DNA of 64,000 bases from Pseudomonadota bacterium (lineage in GTDB: Bacteria; Pseudomonadota; Gammaproteobacteria; Acidiferrobacterales; Acidiferrobacteraceae): contig JAJYRD010000027.1 in NCBI GenBank assembly GCA_021794275.1, positions 23,575 through 87,574 on the forward strand, in the 5' to 3' direction. The position numbers and the translations under genes are program-made. The notes beneath the pieces are model-generated. The model was not told where the DNA came from. It saw only the letters and a list, made by a program, of their open reading frames with translations, and searched no databases. Shown here in pieces: positions 1 to 8,706 of this stretch. Position 1 is the first letter of the stretch; each line of letters begins with the position of its first letter.

Positions 1-1
1 A

Positions 2-337
2 CCCGTCATGCTGATTGCAGCCATCGCAATCGAACTTACGACCCCGGTCTGCATCGTCATAGGATGGCATCCGGCGGTCGCCGCCATCGTGTTGGCAGCT
101 TTCTGCGTAGCCACAGCCATTCTTTTTCATCCTTTTTGGAGGTTTCCCGGTTTCTGGGCGGGTGGAAACCCGGAAGGCGCGGCGCATTTCTGGGACTTCT
201 TGAAAAACTTTGGACTCGTGGGCGGCCTTTTGCTGGTCGTCTTAGCGGCCACGAGCATAGCGCCGCCCGCGCACGTCGTAGCGTCCGTAGCCCGGCCACC
301 TGCCGCGACGGGGCCGGTCATGGGCCACGCCCGCTGA
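2..337 (+). CDS. DoxX-family membrane protein, 5' end outside the window
   Basis: Reading frame is open to the left edge, so only the C-terminal ~110 residues are present. Three hydrophobic stretches are visible, the last being a Gly/Leu-rich helix (GLVGGLLLVVLAA) followed by a short polar tail. A central FWAGGNPEGAAHFWDFLKN segment resembles the loop before the last helix of DoxX-like inner-membrane proteins, which are usually about 130-150 aa. The family is loosely linked to quinone or sulfur redox, and no specific role can be assigned here. It is followed after 12 bp by the cupin gene, so they are probably co-transcribed. The ATG at 8 is probably internal. Confidence 0.6.
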   Translation, partial: PVMLIAAIAIELTTPVCIVIGWHPAVAAIVLAAFCVATAILFHPFWRFPGFWAGGNPEGAAHFWDFLKNFGLVGGLLLVVLAATSIAPPAHVVASVARPPAATGPVMGHAR

Positions 338-349
338 ACGGAGGACCTC

Positions 350-838
350 ATGGAGACATCAGCTGCAGACGAAAGACCCGAGGAGAAGATGGCGGATCGC
401 GAGGAGCCGCCACGGATCAGCTACTGGCATATATGGACCGATGAACAGGGAGTGAGCCGGCAAAGCCGCTGTTCTCTGGACCATTTTTTTCTGAAGGGGA
501 TAGGGGGAGCGGCGGCGCAGTGGAATGACGCCCAGCCTGAAGAACGAGGCTCGGTCGTGTTTACCGTGCAACCGGTAGGCTGGATCGGGGAATGGCATGA
601 GAACCCGGCGCCGCAGTGGATCGTCCCGCTCGCCGGGCGCTGGTGGGTAGAATCCATGGATGGCACCCGCGTGGAGATGGGGCCCGGTGACCTTTCGCTC
701 GGCGAAGACCAGCATTGCGTGGCGGACACCAAGGGGCGCAAAGGTCATCGGTCCGGCACGATAGGGTCTGAGCCCGCGGTTCTCATGACGGTACGCCTGT
801 CGCATGCCGCGCCGCGCCGTCCGTGTCATAGGCGATAG
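350..838 (+). CDS. Cupin-fold protein of unknown function
   Basis: 162 aa, soluble. Start chosen because GGAGG lies just upstream of the ATG. The C-terminal half has the spacing of a single cupin barrel: a PAPQWIVPLAG strand, an internal GTRVEMGPGDLSLGED turn and a late strand before a basic tail. The GPGDLSLGED stretch matches cupin motif 2 in style, whereas the His-rich motif 1 is weak, so metal binding is uncertain. It sits between the DoxX gene and the SMP-30 gene, which begins 4 bp after its stop if the later ATG is used. The substrate is unknown; small-molecule isomerase or sensor roles are typical of stand-alone cupins. Confidence 0.6.
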   Translation: METSAADERPEEKMADREEPPRISYWHIWTDEQGVSRQSRCSLDHFFLKGIGGAAAQWNDAQPEERGSVVFTVQPVGWIGEWHENPAPQWIVPLAGRWWVESMDGTRVEMGPGDLSLGEDQHCVADTKGRKGHRSGTIGSEPAVLMTVRLSHAAPRRPCHRR

Positions 839-842
839 CGTC

Positions 843-1751
843 ATGGACCTGTATGACTTCGTCGACCCACAGTTTCGGTCCTTCGTTCTGCCCAACGCCG
901 CCCTCGAAACCCTGGGGACGGGATTCCGGTGGCTCGAAGGTCCTGTATGGTTTGGCGACCACGACTGCCTGCTCTTTAGTGACATTCCAAATGATCGTGT
1001 CATGCGGTGGTCTGCAAACGGTGGCGTCAGTGTCTTTCGGTCCGACTGCGGCTTCGAAAACGGCCATGCGCGGGATCGCGAGGGCCGCCTCATAAGCTGC
1101 TCGCATCGCGACCGCTGCGTCCGCCGCACCGAGTGGGATGGACGCGTCACTGTGCTCGTATCGCATTATCGGGGCTCGCGCCTCAACGCGCCAAACGATG
1201 TGGTGGTCAAGAGCGATGGCTCAATCTGGTTTTCGGATCCACTCTACGGGATCAACACCGATTACGAAGGCGGCAAACAGACGGCCGAACTCGCGCCTGC
1301 TGTCTACCGGCTCGACCCGGCACGCGGACAACTCGACATCGTCGCAGACGACTTCGAGGGCCCCAACGGCTTGTGCTTTTCGCCGGACGAACGTGTGCTC
1401 TACATCGCGGAGACCGGGCAGCAATTTTCCGCCGATCCCGCGCGCCATATTCGTCGGGCTGCGCTTACGGAAGACGGGACACGACTTGCGCATGCGGAAA
1501 TCTTCCATGACGTCATACCGCGCGGCGCCGACGGGCTTCGTTGTGACGAAGAGGGGAACGTCTGGGCAAGCGCAGGCGACGGAGTCCACTGCCTGAATCC
1601 CGACGGCGCGTTGCTCGGCAAGATCCGAACCGGCCTTCCGGTCTCGAACCTGGCGTTCGGGGGCCGCCATCGCAGCCGGCTTTTCTTGTGTGCGGGACAG
1701 ACCCTCATGAGCATCTACGTCAATCGCCGCGGCGCCGCGGCGCCGCGATGA
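843..1751 (+). CDS. SMP-30/gluconolactonase-like hydrolase
   Basis: 302 aa from the ATG at 843; the longer ORF start at 804 would overlap the cupin gene and adds a non-conserved stretch. SMP-30/LRE proteins are six-bladed beta-propellers with one divalent metal that open sugar lactones. The sequence shows the family landmarks: WLEGPVW (metal-ligand Glu), NAPNDVVV (Asn ligand), GPNGLCFSPDE and ADGLRCDEEGNVWAS (catalytic/metal Asp). Length is typical. Its stop overlaps the start of the double-VOC gene (ATGA), implying translational coupling. The true lactone substrate cannot be read from the sequence. Confidence 0.85.
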   Translation: MDLYDFVDPQFRSFVLPNAALETLGTGFRWLEGPVWFGDHDCLLFSDIPNDRVMRWSANGGVSVFRSDCGFENGHARDREGRLISCSHRDRCVRRTEWDGRVTVLVSHYRGSRLNAPNDVVVKSDGSIWFSDPLYGINTDYEGGKQTAELAPAVYRLDPARGQLDIVADDFEGPNGLCFSPDERVLYIAETGQQFSADPARHIRRAALTEDGTRLAHAEIFHDVIPRGADGLRCDEEGNVWASAGDGVHCLNPDGALLGKIRTGLPVSNLAFGGRHRSRLFLCAGQTLMSIYVNRRGAAAPR

Positions 1752-2647
1752 ACGAGCGGCTGCCAAGATCGCCCTCCCGGATCGCACGCCTGGCACTGAA
1801 TGTCGCCGACATCACGCGAAGCGCCGCCTTCTATGAAGAGGCTCTGGGGTTCAGGGTCCTGGCGGCAAGCGAAGCGGGTCCGAGCGAGCGCGTCGCCCTC
1901 CTTGGAGGCCGTTTCGAATCGCTCACCCTGTCTCTCGGCGCCGCGCGCCTCGAGCTTTCGCGATTTCTCGAAGGCTCGACACCCTACCCGGCGCGAAGTC
2001 TGGCCAACGATCTCTGGTTTCAGCACTTCGCGGTCACCTGTAATGACATCGACGCGCTCGCAGATGCCGTGGCACGCCTGGGCGCCGAGCCGATCACCTG
2101 CGGCGGACCGCAGAAACTGCCGGCGGCGAGCGGGGGCGTAACCGCCTACAAATTCCGGGACCCGGACGGCCATCCCCTGGAGCTGCTCGTACCCACGGGC
2201 GATGCCAAAGACGGCATCGTGACGGAATCAAAAGCGGACAACACGGCGACCATAGACCACACCGCCATGAGCGTCGCCGACACCGGCCACGCCATCGCCT
2301 TCTATCAGGAGATCCTGGGCCTTGATATCGGCGGGGACCAAATCAATACCGGCATTGAGCAAGACCGCCTGGACGGCCTGTCTGGGACCCGCGTCCGGGT
2401 CGTGAGTCTGCGGGCGCGCGCTCCCGGCCCGCACCTGGAGCTACTGGGCTATGAACGCCCGCGCGGGCGGAACGGTGCTTGGACCCCGACGGACATCGCC
2501 GCTACGCGTACGGTCTTCGAGGTAGCCGACCTGCAGGCCCTGGAACGCCGCCTCGAGCAGGCCGGCGCGGAAATCCGCCGCGCCGCCGACGCCGTCTTGG
2601 GGCACGACCCGGACGGACACTGGCTGCTGTTCGAGCAGAAGGGCTGA
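1748..2647 (+). CDS. Tandem VOC (glyoxalase/dioxygenase-fold) protein
   Basis: 299 aa beginning at the ATG that overlaps the SMP-30 stop; the ORF-track start at 1688 lies inside that gene. Two vicinal-oxygen-chelate domains are fused: about residues 10-150 (ARLALNVADITRSAAFYEEAL ... DPDGHPLEL) and about 170-298 (IDHTAMSVADTGHAIAFYQEI ... DPDGHWLLFEQ). Each ends in the DPDGH-type strand typical of VOC proteins. Whether both pseudo-active sites bind metal is unclear. Two-module VOC proteins include ring-cleavage dioxygenases and lyases, but no diagnostic signature separates these, so only the fold is called. Last gene of the small + strand group; convergent with the sulfotransferase. Confidence 0.8.
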   Translation: MNERLPRSPSRIARLALNVADITRSAAFYEEALGFRVLAASEAGPSERVALLGGRFESLTLSLGAARLELSRFLEGSTPYPARSLANDLWFQHFAVTCNDIDALADAVARLGAEPITCGGPQKLPAASGGVTAYKFRDPDGHPLELLVPTGDAKDGIVTESKADNTATIDHTAMSVADTGHAIAFYQEILGLDIGGDQINTGIEQDRLDGLSGTRVRVVSLRARAPGPHLELLGYERPRGRNGAWTPTDIAATRTVFEVADLQALERRLEQAGAEIRRAADAVLGHDPDGHWLLFEQKG

Positions 2648-2678
2648 GCGCTGCGGATGGGCCTGCAGGGCGGCGCAC

Positions 2679-3689
2679 CTAGCCGACCGAGCCTGGCGAC
2701 CCGCGCGATTCCATAAAAGCGCCTGCCAGGGCCTCCCGAGAAGGGGCGGTGGGAGCCGCCGGAGCGCGGGCCAGGGCCAGGTCTTTGATATCCATCCAGC
2801 TGCGCCGGAGCTCGGGCAGGGGACAGCCGAGCTCCGCCTCGAGCGCGAGCAACTCGGGCGTGTAGATGTCCTGGAGGAATGCGACGGCGCGCGGATCGAT
2901 CGGCGGCTTGGGCGCGTCCTTCTGCATCCAGTTTTCCCATATGTATTCGCCTAGGCGTCGAGGGATGACCCGCTCCCCCAGGAACCGGCTCACGGGATGT
3001 CCAGCAAGACGTCTCGCCCACCGCCCCTTGGGCTGCTTGTAGTGGTTATGAGCCTCCGCGGTATCGACGGACGCCATGGGCCCTTCGGGGATATCGAGAA
3101 AGCGCGCGACGCGCGTAAGCACTGCATATGGGTCCTTCTTCAGGTCCTCAAGCAGCAAGATGAGCACCCGCTCGCGTCCGAACAGGGCGCGATAGCGTCT
3201 TATTTGCTCCGTATAGAGTCCAAGCTCGACATAGAGCTGAGAGATCCCCCACCCCTTGTCGGGTCGGCCCCAATCGATCTGCAGGGCCTCGAAAAACGGC
3301 CGGTCGATGGCGCCCTCCGAATAATCCATCAGATATTGCGCATAGGCGCGCTCGATGGGATCGCGCAAGATGACAATGATGTGCGCCTGCGGGGATACCG
3401 CCGCGATGCCGGCGGCGGCCTGCGCGGACCACAGGTATGAGGGGCTCGCGTCACCGCGAAACCGCATGTCGGAGGCGCGTTCATAGAGGCCTCGATAGCT
3501 CGCCTCGTCAGCGACGAAGGTAATGAGGTGTTTCTGCGCCTCCGATGGCGCGGGCCTCGTAAAGAAATGGGGTTCCTTCATCTCCGGAAAAAAGATGTCC
3601 GGATGCTGCTTAAGATAGGCATAGAGCGAGGTCGTGCCGCTCTTGACGGCCCCGACAATGAAAAGATTGGGCCACACCGTTGTCGTCAT
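2679..3689 (-). CDS. PAPS-dependent sulfotransferase at the end of the hopanoid locus
   Basis: 336 aa, with GGAGGAG just upstream of the ATG. Sulfotransferases move the sulfuryl group of PAPS onto hydroxyl or amine acceptors. The 5'-phosphosulfate loop is clear near the N-terminus (IVGAVKSGTTSL), followed by the HPDIFFPEMKEPHFF segment. The 3'-phosphate motif is RDPIERAYAQYLMDY, although the usual Ser after RAY is Ala. The family covers many acceptors from glycans to lipids. It is the last gene of the long minus-strand hopanoid cluster, 90 bp after the second hpnL-like gene, which makes a lipid or hopanoid-glycan acceptor an attractive but unproven idea. No signal peptide is seen, so it should act in the cytoplasm. 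Confidence 0.85.
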   Translation of the reverse strand: MTTTVWPNLFIVGAVKSGTTSLYAYLKQHPDIFFPEMKEPHFFTRPAPSEAQKHLITFVADEASYRGLYERASDMRFRGDASPSYLWSAQAAAGIAAVSPQAHIIVILRDPIERAYAQYLMDYSEGAIDRPFFEALQIDWGRPDKGWGISQLYVELGLYTEQIRRYRALFGRERVLILLLEDLKKDPYAVLTRVARFLDIPEGPMASVDTAEAHNHYKQPKGRWARRLAGHPVSRFLGERVIPRRLGEYIWENWMQKDAPKPPIDPRAVAFLQDIYTPELLALEAELGCPLPELRRSWMDIKDLALARAPAAPTAPSREALAGAFMESRGSPGSVG

Positions 3690-3779
3690 CGCGTCTCCTC
3701 CGTCATCCGACGATCCCTTGAGACTTTCCCGCGCGTTGGCGATCTTAGCAACGTCAAAAGCTCTTGCCCATCCGGCTTC

Positions 3780-4802
3780 TCAGCGCACGGATGGTTCTAC
3801 CGGCTGGTCGCGCCTCTTGCGCTCGCCACGCAACCATACCAACAGCACGGGTAGCGAAATACCGACCTGCCGCACACGCCGCACGGCCGATAGGGCAAGC
3901 GCGGCGTCCGCCGGAAGGCCCGCGGCCGCCCCGACCAGAATCAAGCCGCCCTCCTGCACTCCGAGCGTGCCGGGGACCATGAAGGCCGCGCTTTGCAGGG
4001 CCTGCGTCAGGGATTCGAACAGGAGCGCGAGCCTCAGACCGGCCGGCTCATGGAGGAGCCGCAATATGACCCAGAATTCGCCGGCACCGCCCGCGAGACT
4101 TACTACCTGCCAAAAGGTACAGCGCGCAAGCGCCATGGGGCGCCGGTAAAGGGTTAGCACCATATCGTCGACGGCGTGGGCTTGGGCGGCGGTACCTGCG
4201 CTCGCGCCGCCGAAGCGCGATATGGCTCGATGCAGACGGGTAAAGGGTCGCGATCGGCGCTGCAGGAGCACGAACACCAATCCTGCGGGCAAGGCCACCG
4301 CGAGCCCCCACCAGAGGCGCTGAATGAGCGGCGCGGTCCCTATATACGACAACAGGAGACCGATACCAAGTAAGGTGAAACCCATCTGCGCGAAGAGGTT
4401 CATGGTGACCTCCACCACGATCCCGGCAACCGCAATGGGTGCGGGTACGCCCCGGCCAATCAAAGAACGGGCGGCGGCAACCTCCCCGCCCACATGCGCG
4501 ACCGGCAACAGAGTATTGATGGCATTGCGCACGAAGGCCATCCAGGTGAGCAGCCCGAGGGAGGCGGCGCGGGGCTTGGGAAAGAGCGCGCGCCAGCCCT
4601 CGGCGCTCGCCATGATCGCCGCAAGCCGTACCGGTAGAAGCCAGAGCATCCCAAAGCCCGCGAGGGCCACCAGATGCAGGATGCGCGCCGGATCGTGGCG
4701 TGCAAACAGCAAGACGGCACCCGTAAGGCCAAGGAGGCCCGCCACGATCGGCAGAACCCGCGCCCATGCGCGTATCCCGCCCACGCCCCGCGCTTCGTCC
4801 AT
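3780..4802 (-). CDS. HpnL-type flippase-like membrane protein (second copy)
   Basis: 340 aa, start supported by GGGAGAGG upstream. Multi-pass protein of the LPG-synthase-TM/AglD/HpnL superfamily with about eight hydrophobic helices. Landmarks are NTLLPVAHVGGEVAAARSL, GVPAPIAVAGIVVEV and a C-terminal MVPGTLGVQEGGLILVGAAAG block, which is the most conserved part of this family. HpnL proteins occur in hopanoid loci and are suspected to move lipids across the inner membrane. A second, longer paralogue (8707-9780) lies in the same cluster with the same PGxLGVQEGG signature. Lies between hpnG and the sulfotransferase. Substrate unknown. Confidence 0.8.
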   Translation of the reverse strand: MDEARGVGGIRAWARVLPIVAGLLGLTGAVLLFARHDPARILHLVALAGFGMLWLLPVRLAAIMASAEGWRALFPKPRAASLGLLTWMAFVRNAINTLLPVAHVGGEVAAARSLIGRGVPAPIAVAGIVVEVTMNLFAQMGFTLLGIGLLLSYIGTAPLIQRLWWGLAVALPAGLVFVLLQRRSRPFTRLHRAISRFGGASAGTAAQAHAVDDMVLTLYRRPMALARCTFWQVVSLAGGAGEFWVILRLLHEPAGLRLALLFESLTQALQSAAFMVPGTLGVQEGGLILVGAAAGLPADAALALSAVRRVRQVGISLPVLLVWLRGERKRRDQPVEPSVR

Positions 4803-4862
4803 GTTAAAGCCTCTCCCTGGCCATCGGCCCTCAAGTCCCTTCTGCGCCCCTGCAGCGTCGCC

Positions 4863-5579
4863 TCATCGCGGGCTGCCGGAAATGGCGACAGCGGCCGCCG
4901 CAGCCAAGGTCCTCTGCGCCTCCGAAAAATGGCGACGCAGGCGCACCGCCGCGGCCCATGTGGCCGGCCCTCCCGCGAGCGCCTTCACAAGCGCCGCCGC
5001 GCGTGGGCGCCCCCATTCATCAACAGCCGCAAGCAGTCGCTCTGGGAGCGGCTCGTCGTAGGGATCGACGACCGCACGCAAGGCCAAAAAACGCAGGCCC
5101 CGTTCCGATGCCACACGCGCGAGCGCCGCGCTCTCCATGTCGACCCCCGAGGCCCCGTATCTCTGGAAGAGATCTTCCTTGCGCCGAACCGCATAAACGG
5201 GTGCCGCGACTGACAGCAGGACATCGGCCGTCCACACCAAAGGCAGGCTCTCGGCGAGATCCGCAGGCACATCCGTTTGGTGGCATGCCCCCCGCTCGTC
5301 GCACACCGTGCGCGGGCAGAGCAGGGAGCCAGACGGCAGGCCCGGTGCAAGTCCTCCGCACGTCCCGAAGCTCACGAGAGTCCGAACGCCCCGCGCGGCC
5401 AGGTCAAGACCCATGTCCCGGGCACGCCCAGCGCCCATCCCACACACCCCCAGCCAATGGCCGCCTGGAAGAGCGACCGGGCGGCCGCGCGCTGGGCGCC
5501 CGAAGGCGCGCGCCTCGGCTACGAGCGCCACCACGAAACCATAGGGGGGGCCTAGCGGACCGCTTGCTCGCGATAACAC
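4863..5579 (-). CDS. hpnG: HpnG, adenosylhopane phosphorylase/nucleosidase
   Basis: 238 aa. HpnG removes adenine from adenosylhopane, the HpnH product, giving ribosylhopane/phosphoribosylhopane on the way to bacteriohopanetetrol. It belongs to the PNP/MTAN nucleoside phosphorylase superfamily. Visible features are VSFGTCGGLAPGLPSG near residues 90-105 and the nucleobase/ribose-binding end GVDMESAALARVA, whose MESAA is diagnostic of the superfamily. The GTG start at 5579 overlaps the shc stop by 28 bp; a downstream GTG GTG at the FVVALV stretch is an alternative start. A run of seven C on the coding strand lies between these two starts. Downstream of shc and upstream of an hpnL-like gene. Confidence 0.88.
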   Translation of the reverse strand: MLSRASGPLGPPYGFVVALVAEARAFGRPARGRPVALPGGHWLGVCGMGAGRARDMGLDLAARGVRTLVSFGTCGGLAPGLPSGSLLCPRTVCDERGACHQTDVPADLAESLPLVWTADVLLSVAAPVYAVRRKEDLFQRYGASGVDMESAALARVASERGLRFLALRAVVDPYDEPLPERLLAAVDEWGRPRAAALVKALAGGPATWAAAVRLRRHFSEAQRTLAAAAAVAISGSPR

Positions 5580-7495
5580 GCCAAGGCCCAGAGCGGGAAG
5601 TAGCGCGCGTAGCCGTGGTATTTGAGGTAGAAGACACGCGGGAAACCGGGCGCCGTGAACTCGATATCCTCCCAGAGCCCGCCGGGCTCGCGGTGCGCGA
5701 GCAGATAGCGCACGCCCCGGCGCACCGGCTCACTGTCCCCTTCGCCGGCGGCGAGCAGCGCCAGCAGCGCCCACGCGGTCTGGAAGGCGGTGCTGCGCGA
5801 ACCCATACCGGCGGTCGCCGGATCGTGATAGCAATCATTGCTCTCACCCCAGCCCCCGTCCGTGCGCTGAATGGAGTTGAGCCAACGGACCGCGGCCCGA
5901 ATCGCGGGATCATCGCGATCGATCCCGGCGGCGCGCAAGCCTACCAGGACCGACCAGGTCCCGTAGATATAGTTCGTTCCCCAGCGGCCAAACCACGCCC
6001 CATGCGTCTCCTGCTCGGAGCGCAGGTAGCTTACTGCGCGTTCTATCGCCCCGCGATAGCGGTCATCGCTCGTGGCGCGCGCGAGCAAGGTGATGCAACG
6101 CGCGGTGACATCGCTTGTCGGCGGATCAAGCAGCGCCCCATGGTCGGCAAACGGGATTTCGTTCAAGTAATAATGGGTGTTATCGACATCGAACGACCCG
6201 AAGCCACCGTTGCGCGACTGCATACCCGCAACCCAATCCGCGGCGCGCTGGATCGACGCCGCGAAGGTCCGGTCGCGCGACTCCTCCATCGCCCACGCCA
6301 CGACACTCGTATCATCCAAATCCGGATAGTGGCCGTTCTCAAACTGGAACGGCCAGCCCCCGCCTGGAAGGTTCGGACGGCTGTCGCGCCAATCGCCCGG
6401 CTCATCGAGGAGCTGACGATCGCGCATCCAGGAGAGCCCGCGCCTCACGGCATCCTTCGTACCATCACGGTCCACCGCGAGCAGCGCGAGGCACACGAGT
6501 CCCGTGTCCCAGATGGGTGAGACGCAGGGCTGGCAGTAGGCCTCGTCGTCACTCACGAGCAAGAGTTTCTGGATCGCGATCAGGGCATCGCGTCTGTAGG
6601 GATGGTCGGCCGCATAGCCGCGCGCGGCCAAAAACTCGTACGCGTTCACCATCGCCGGAAAGATCGCCCCAAGCCCCCCGGTCCCGTTCAGCCGCTCCAC
6701 GATCCAGGCCTCGGCTCGCGCCAAGGCCCGCGCCCGCAGGCGCCGGGGGATGCTCCTCTCGAGACGCAACCCGATACGCTCGAGTTTGCACAAGGCAAAG
6801 TTCATGAACGAGCGCACCGGGAAATAGTCGCGCTCTTCGTCGGGAGGCCGCACGAAGAGTTCAGCTATGCCGATGCCACGCGGATTGCGGGCGCGAACCT
6901 TGAGGCTGCAGAGGCCGAGAAGCGGCACCATCACCGTCCGCGACCAATAGGAGACCTTGGCAAGGGTGATAGGGAACCACCGGGGGGCCAACACGAGTTC
7001 CACGGGCATGAATGGTATGGCGCGCCACGGGACCTGCCCGAACTGGGCGAGCGCTATGCGCGTAAAGACATTGCAGCGCGATGCCCCGCCGTGCTCCAGG
7101 ATGAGCGCGCGGGCACGGGCCATATGTGGGGCATTGACGTCGTCACCTGCGAGCTTCAGCGCATAATAAGCCTTGACCGAGGCGCTCATGTCGAAACGCC
7201 CGTCGTAGTACAAGGGCCACCCGCCCTCCTCCACCTGCCGACGGCGGATATAGCGCGCAAGCTTTGCCTCGAGATCGACGTCGATCTCGTCCATGAAATG
7301 CATCATGAGGATGTATTCAGACGGGATCGTACAATCGGCCTCGAGCGGCCAACACCAATAGCCTTCCGGGGCCTGCTCCGCGAGTATGCCGTCGCGCGCC
7401 TGCGCCAAGGCCGCGTCGAGAAAAGCGATCTCCGCGTCTTGCGCCAAAGACTCGCGCCTCTCCCGGTTCTTAGCCGGAACGCCCTGACTCTTCAT
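5552..7495 (-). CDS. shc: Squalene-hopene cyclase
   Basis: 647 aa from the ATG at 7495, which has GAGGAA upstream; the longer ORF-track start runs to 7594 and overlaps the squalene synthase gene. Converts squalene to hopene/hopanol at the inner face of the cytoplasmic membrane. The protonating DxDD motif is present as DLDD at residues 392-395, in PDLDDTSVVAW. Several QW repeats are recognisable: QAPEGYWCWP near the N-terminus, QSRNGGFGSFD, QETHGAWFGRWG and QRTDGGWGESNDCY. Length and order fit the family (about 630-680 aa). Lies 35 bp after the squalene synthase gene and overlaps hpnG, so substrate-forming and product-using enzymes are made together. The equivalent hopanoid name is hpnF. Confidence 0.97.
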   Translation of the reverse strand: MKSQGVPAKNRERRESLAQDAEIAFLDAALAQARDGILAEQAPEGYWCWPLEADCTIPSEYILMMHFMDEIDVDLEAKLARYIRRRQVEEGGWPLYYDGRFDMSASVKAYYALKLAGDDVNAPHMARARALILEHGGASRCNVFTRIALAQFGQVPWRAIPFMPVELVLAPRWFPITLAKVSYWSRTVMVPLLGLCSLKVRARNPRGIGIAELFVRPPDEERDYFPVRSFMNFALCKLERIGLRLERSIPRRLRARALARAEAWIVERLNGTGGLGAIFPAMVNAYEFLAARGYAADHPYRRDALIAIQKLLLVSDDEAYCQPCVSPIWDTGLVCLALLAVDRDGTKDAVRRGLSWMRDRQLLDEPGDWRDSRPNLPGGGWPFQFENGHYPDLDDTSVVAWAMEESRDRTFAASIQRAADWVAGMQSRNGGFGSFDVDNTHYYLNEIPFADHGALLDPPTSDVTARCITLLARATSDDRYRGAIERAVSYLRSEQETHGAWFGRWGTNYIYGTWSVLVGLRAAGIDRDDPAIRAAVRWLNSIQRTDGGWGESNDCYHDPATAGMGSRSTAFQTAWALLALLAAGEGDSEPVRRGVRYLLAHREPGGLWEDIEFTAPGFPRVFYLKYHGYARYFPLWALACYREQAVR

Positions 7496-7529
7496 GCCGT
7501 GCGATTCCTCGAGCAATAACGCCTTTCGG

Positions 7530-8588
7530 TCAGACGCCGCGCGATGCGCGCGGCGCGCCTCCCGAAAGCGCGAACAAGACGCGCAAAAGCGCATCGTGAC
7601 TGGCCGACACGCGGCTCACCGCCACTGTCGCCTTGACGCTACGCCGCGTGATCTTCACATCCTGGCCGCTACGGAAATCCCGCCTCTTGTCGATCTTGCG
7701 CAAGGTCAAAACCGCCATCCCAAGGGCCCAGAGGCAAAAGTTCCTAAGACCCGCCTCCGCGCGCGGGAGCAATAGCACATAATCAAGAGCCCGGCGCGCG
7801 TGCGCGCGCGCCACGTCGATGAGTTCGCCGAGCCCTTCGCCGAAGCGCGGATCGCCCGGGCCCTGTTCCAAATCCGCAAGCGCGAAACCGTGGCGGGCAA
7901 ACACGTCACGCGGCAGCCAGCAGGCCCCGCGCCGCCTATCCTCCCAGATATCCTTTAGGATGTTCGTCATCTGAAGAGCCTGCCCAAACGAGACCGCAAG
8001 CACCATAAGGCGATCCTCATGGCGCCTTATCTGCGGCGAGTACTCGCAGAAGAGCCTTGTGAGCATCTCCCCCACGACGCCCGCCACGTAATAGCAGTAG
8101 CGATCCATGTCGGCCAGGGTCGGCAGACCTGCGGGGTCTTTGCGTTCCTGGAATTCCGCCATACCATCGGCCATGATCGCCACACAGGTCTCGAGCGCTT
8201 GGCGCTGACCTATTGTGAAACCGTCCCCGATCGCGATCACGCGCTCGGTCTTGCGCACCAGCAAGCGCTCGGCTTTCGGCACCGTAGGGGCCAAAACGGC
8301 GTCCAGATCGCGGGCGAACTCGGCGGCCTCGGCGCGCCGCGCCACGACTTCCGCGAAGAAAGTGCAGAAGTGGCGCTTTTGCACACTGCTCAAACCTGGG
8401 TCGTCTTCGATAGTATCGACGATGCGGCAGAGCAGATAACCATTGCCGACCACCTCCCGCAACCCCGGCGGAAGCTCGGGGATTGTCAAGGCGAAGGTGC
8501 GCGATACGTCCCGCAACATGGCGGCCTGGAACCGCTCATCGTCACGGCCGTCTCTGTTCATCACTGGGTCTTGGACCGATACGGACAT
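7530..8588 (-). CDS. Squalene synthase (farnesyl-diphosphate farnesyltransferase type)
   Basis: 352 aa, start with GGAAGAGG upstream. Condenses two farnesyl diphosphates, by way of presqualene diphosphate, to squalene. Both Asp-rich sites are present: VDTIEDD (first DxxED) and NILKDIWEDRR (second). The VAGVVGEMLTRLF helix and SRTFALTIPELP start resemble the one-step squalene synthase group found in eukaryotes and some bacteria, rather than HpnC or HpnD. No separate hpnC/hpnD/hpnE genes occur in this window, which supports a one-enzyme route. No C-terminal anchor helix is obvious. Located directly upstream of shc, to which it would feed substrate. Confidence 0.88.
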   Translation of the reverse strand: MSVSVQDPVMNRDGRDDERFQAAMLRDVSRTFALTIPELPPGLREVVGNGYLLCRIVDTIEDDPGLSSVQKRHFCTFFAEVVARRAEAAEFARDLDAVLAPTVPKAERLLVRKTERVIAIGDGFTIGQRQALETCVAIMADGMAEFQERKDPAGLPTLADMDRYCYYVAGVVGEMLTRLFCEYSPQIRRHEDRLMVLAVSFGQALQMTNILKDIWEDRRRGACWLPRDVFARHGFALADLEQGPGDPRFGEGLGELIDVARAHARRALDYVLLLPRAEAGLRNFCLWALGMAVLTLRKIDKRRDFRSGQDVKITRRSVKATVAVSRVSASHDALLRVLFALSGGAPRASRGV

Positions 8589-8706
8589 GGGCCTCTTCCT
8601 GATGCGCTATCGGTTATGCGATTTCCTGGGCCACGGCGGGCAAACTCTCCCATGGAGGCCCGCACCTTACCATAAAGCCACCTCTTCTTGAACCCGCTTC
8701 GCCCCA

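Noticed and set aside
4958-6520. 520-aa plus-strand ORF
   Set aside because: Antisense to hpnG and shc; composition is Arg/Pro-rich shadow sequence in GC-rich DNA.
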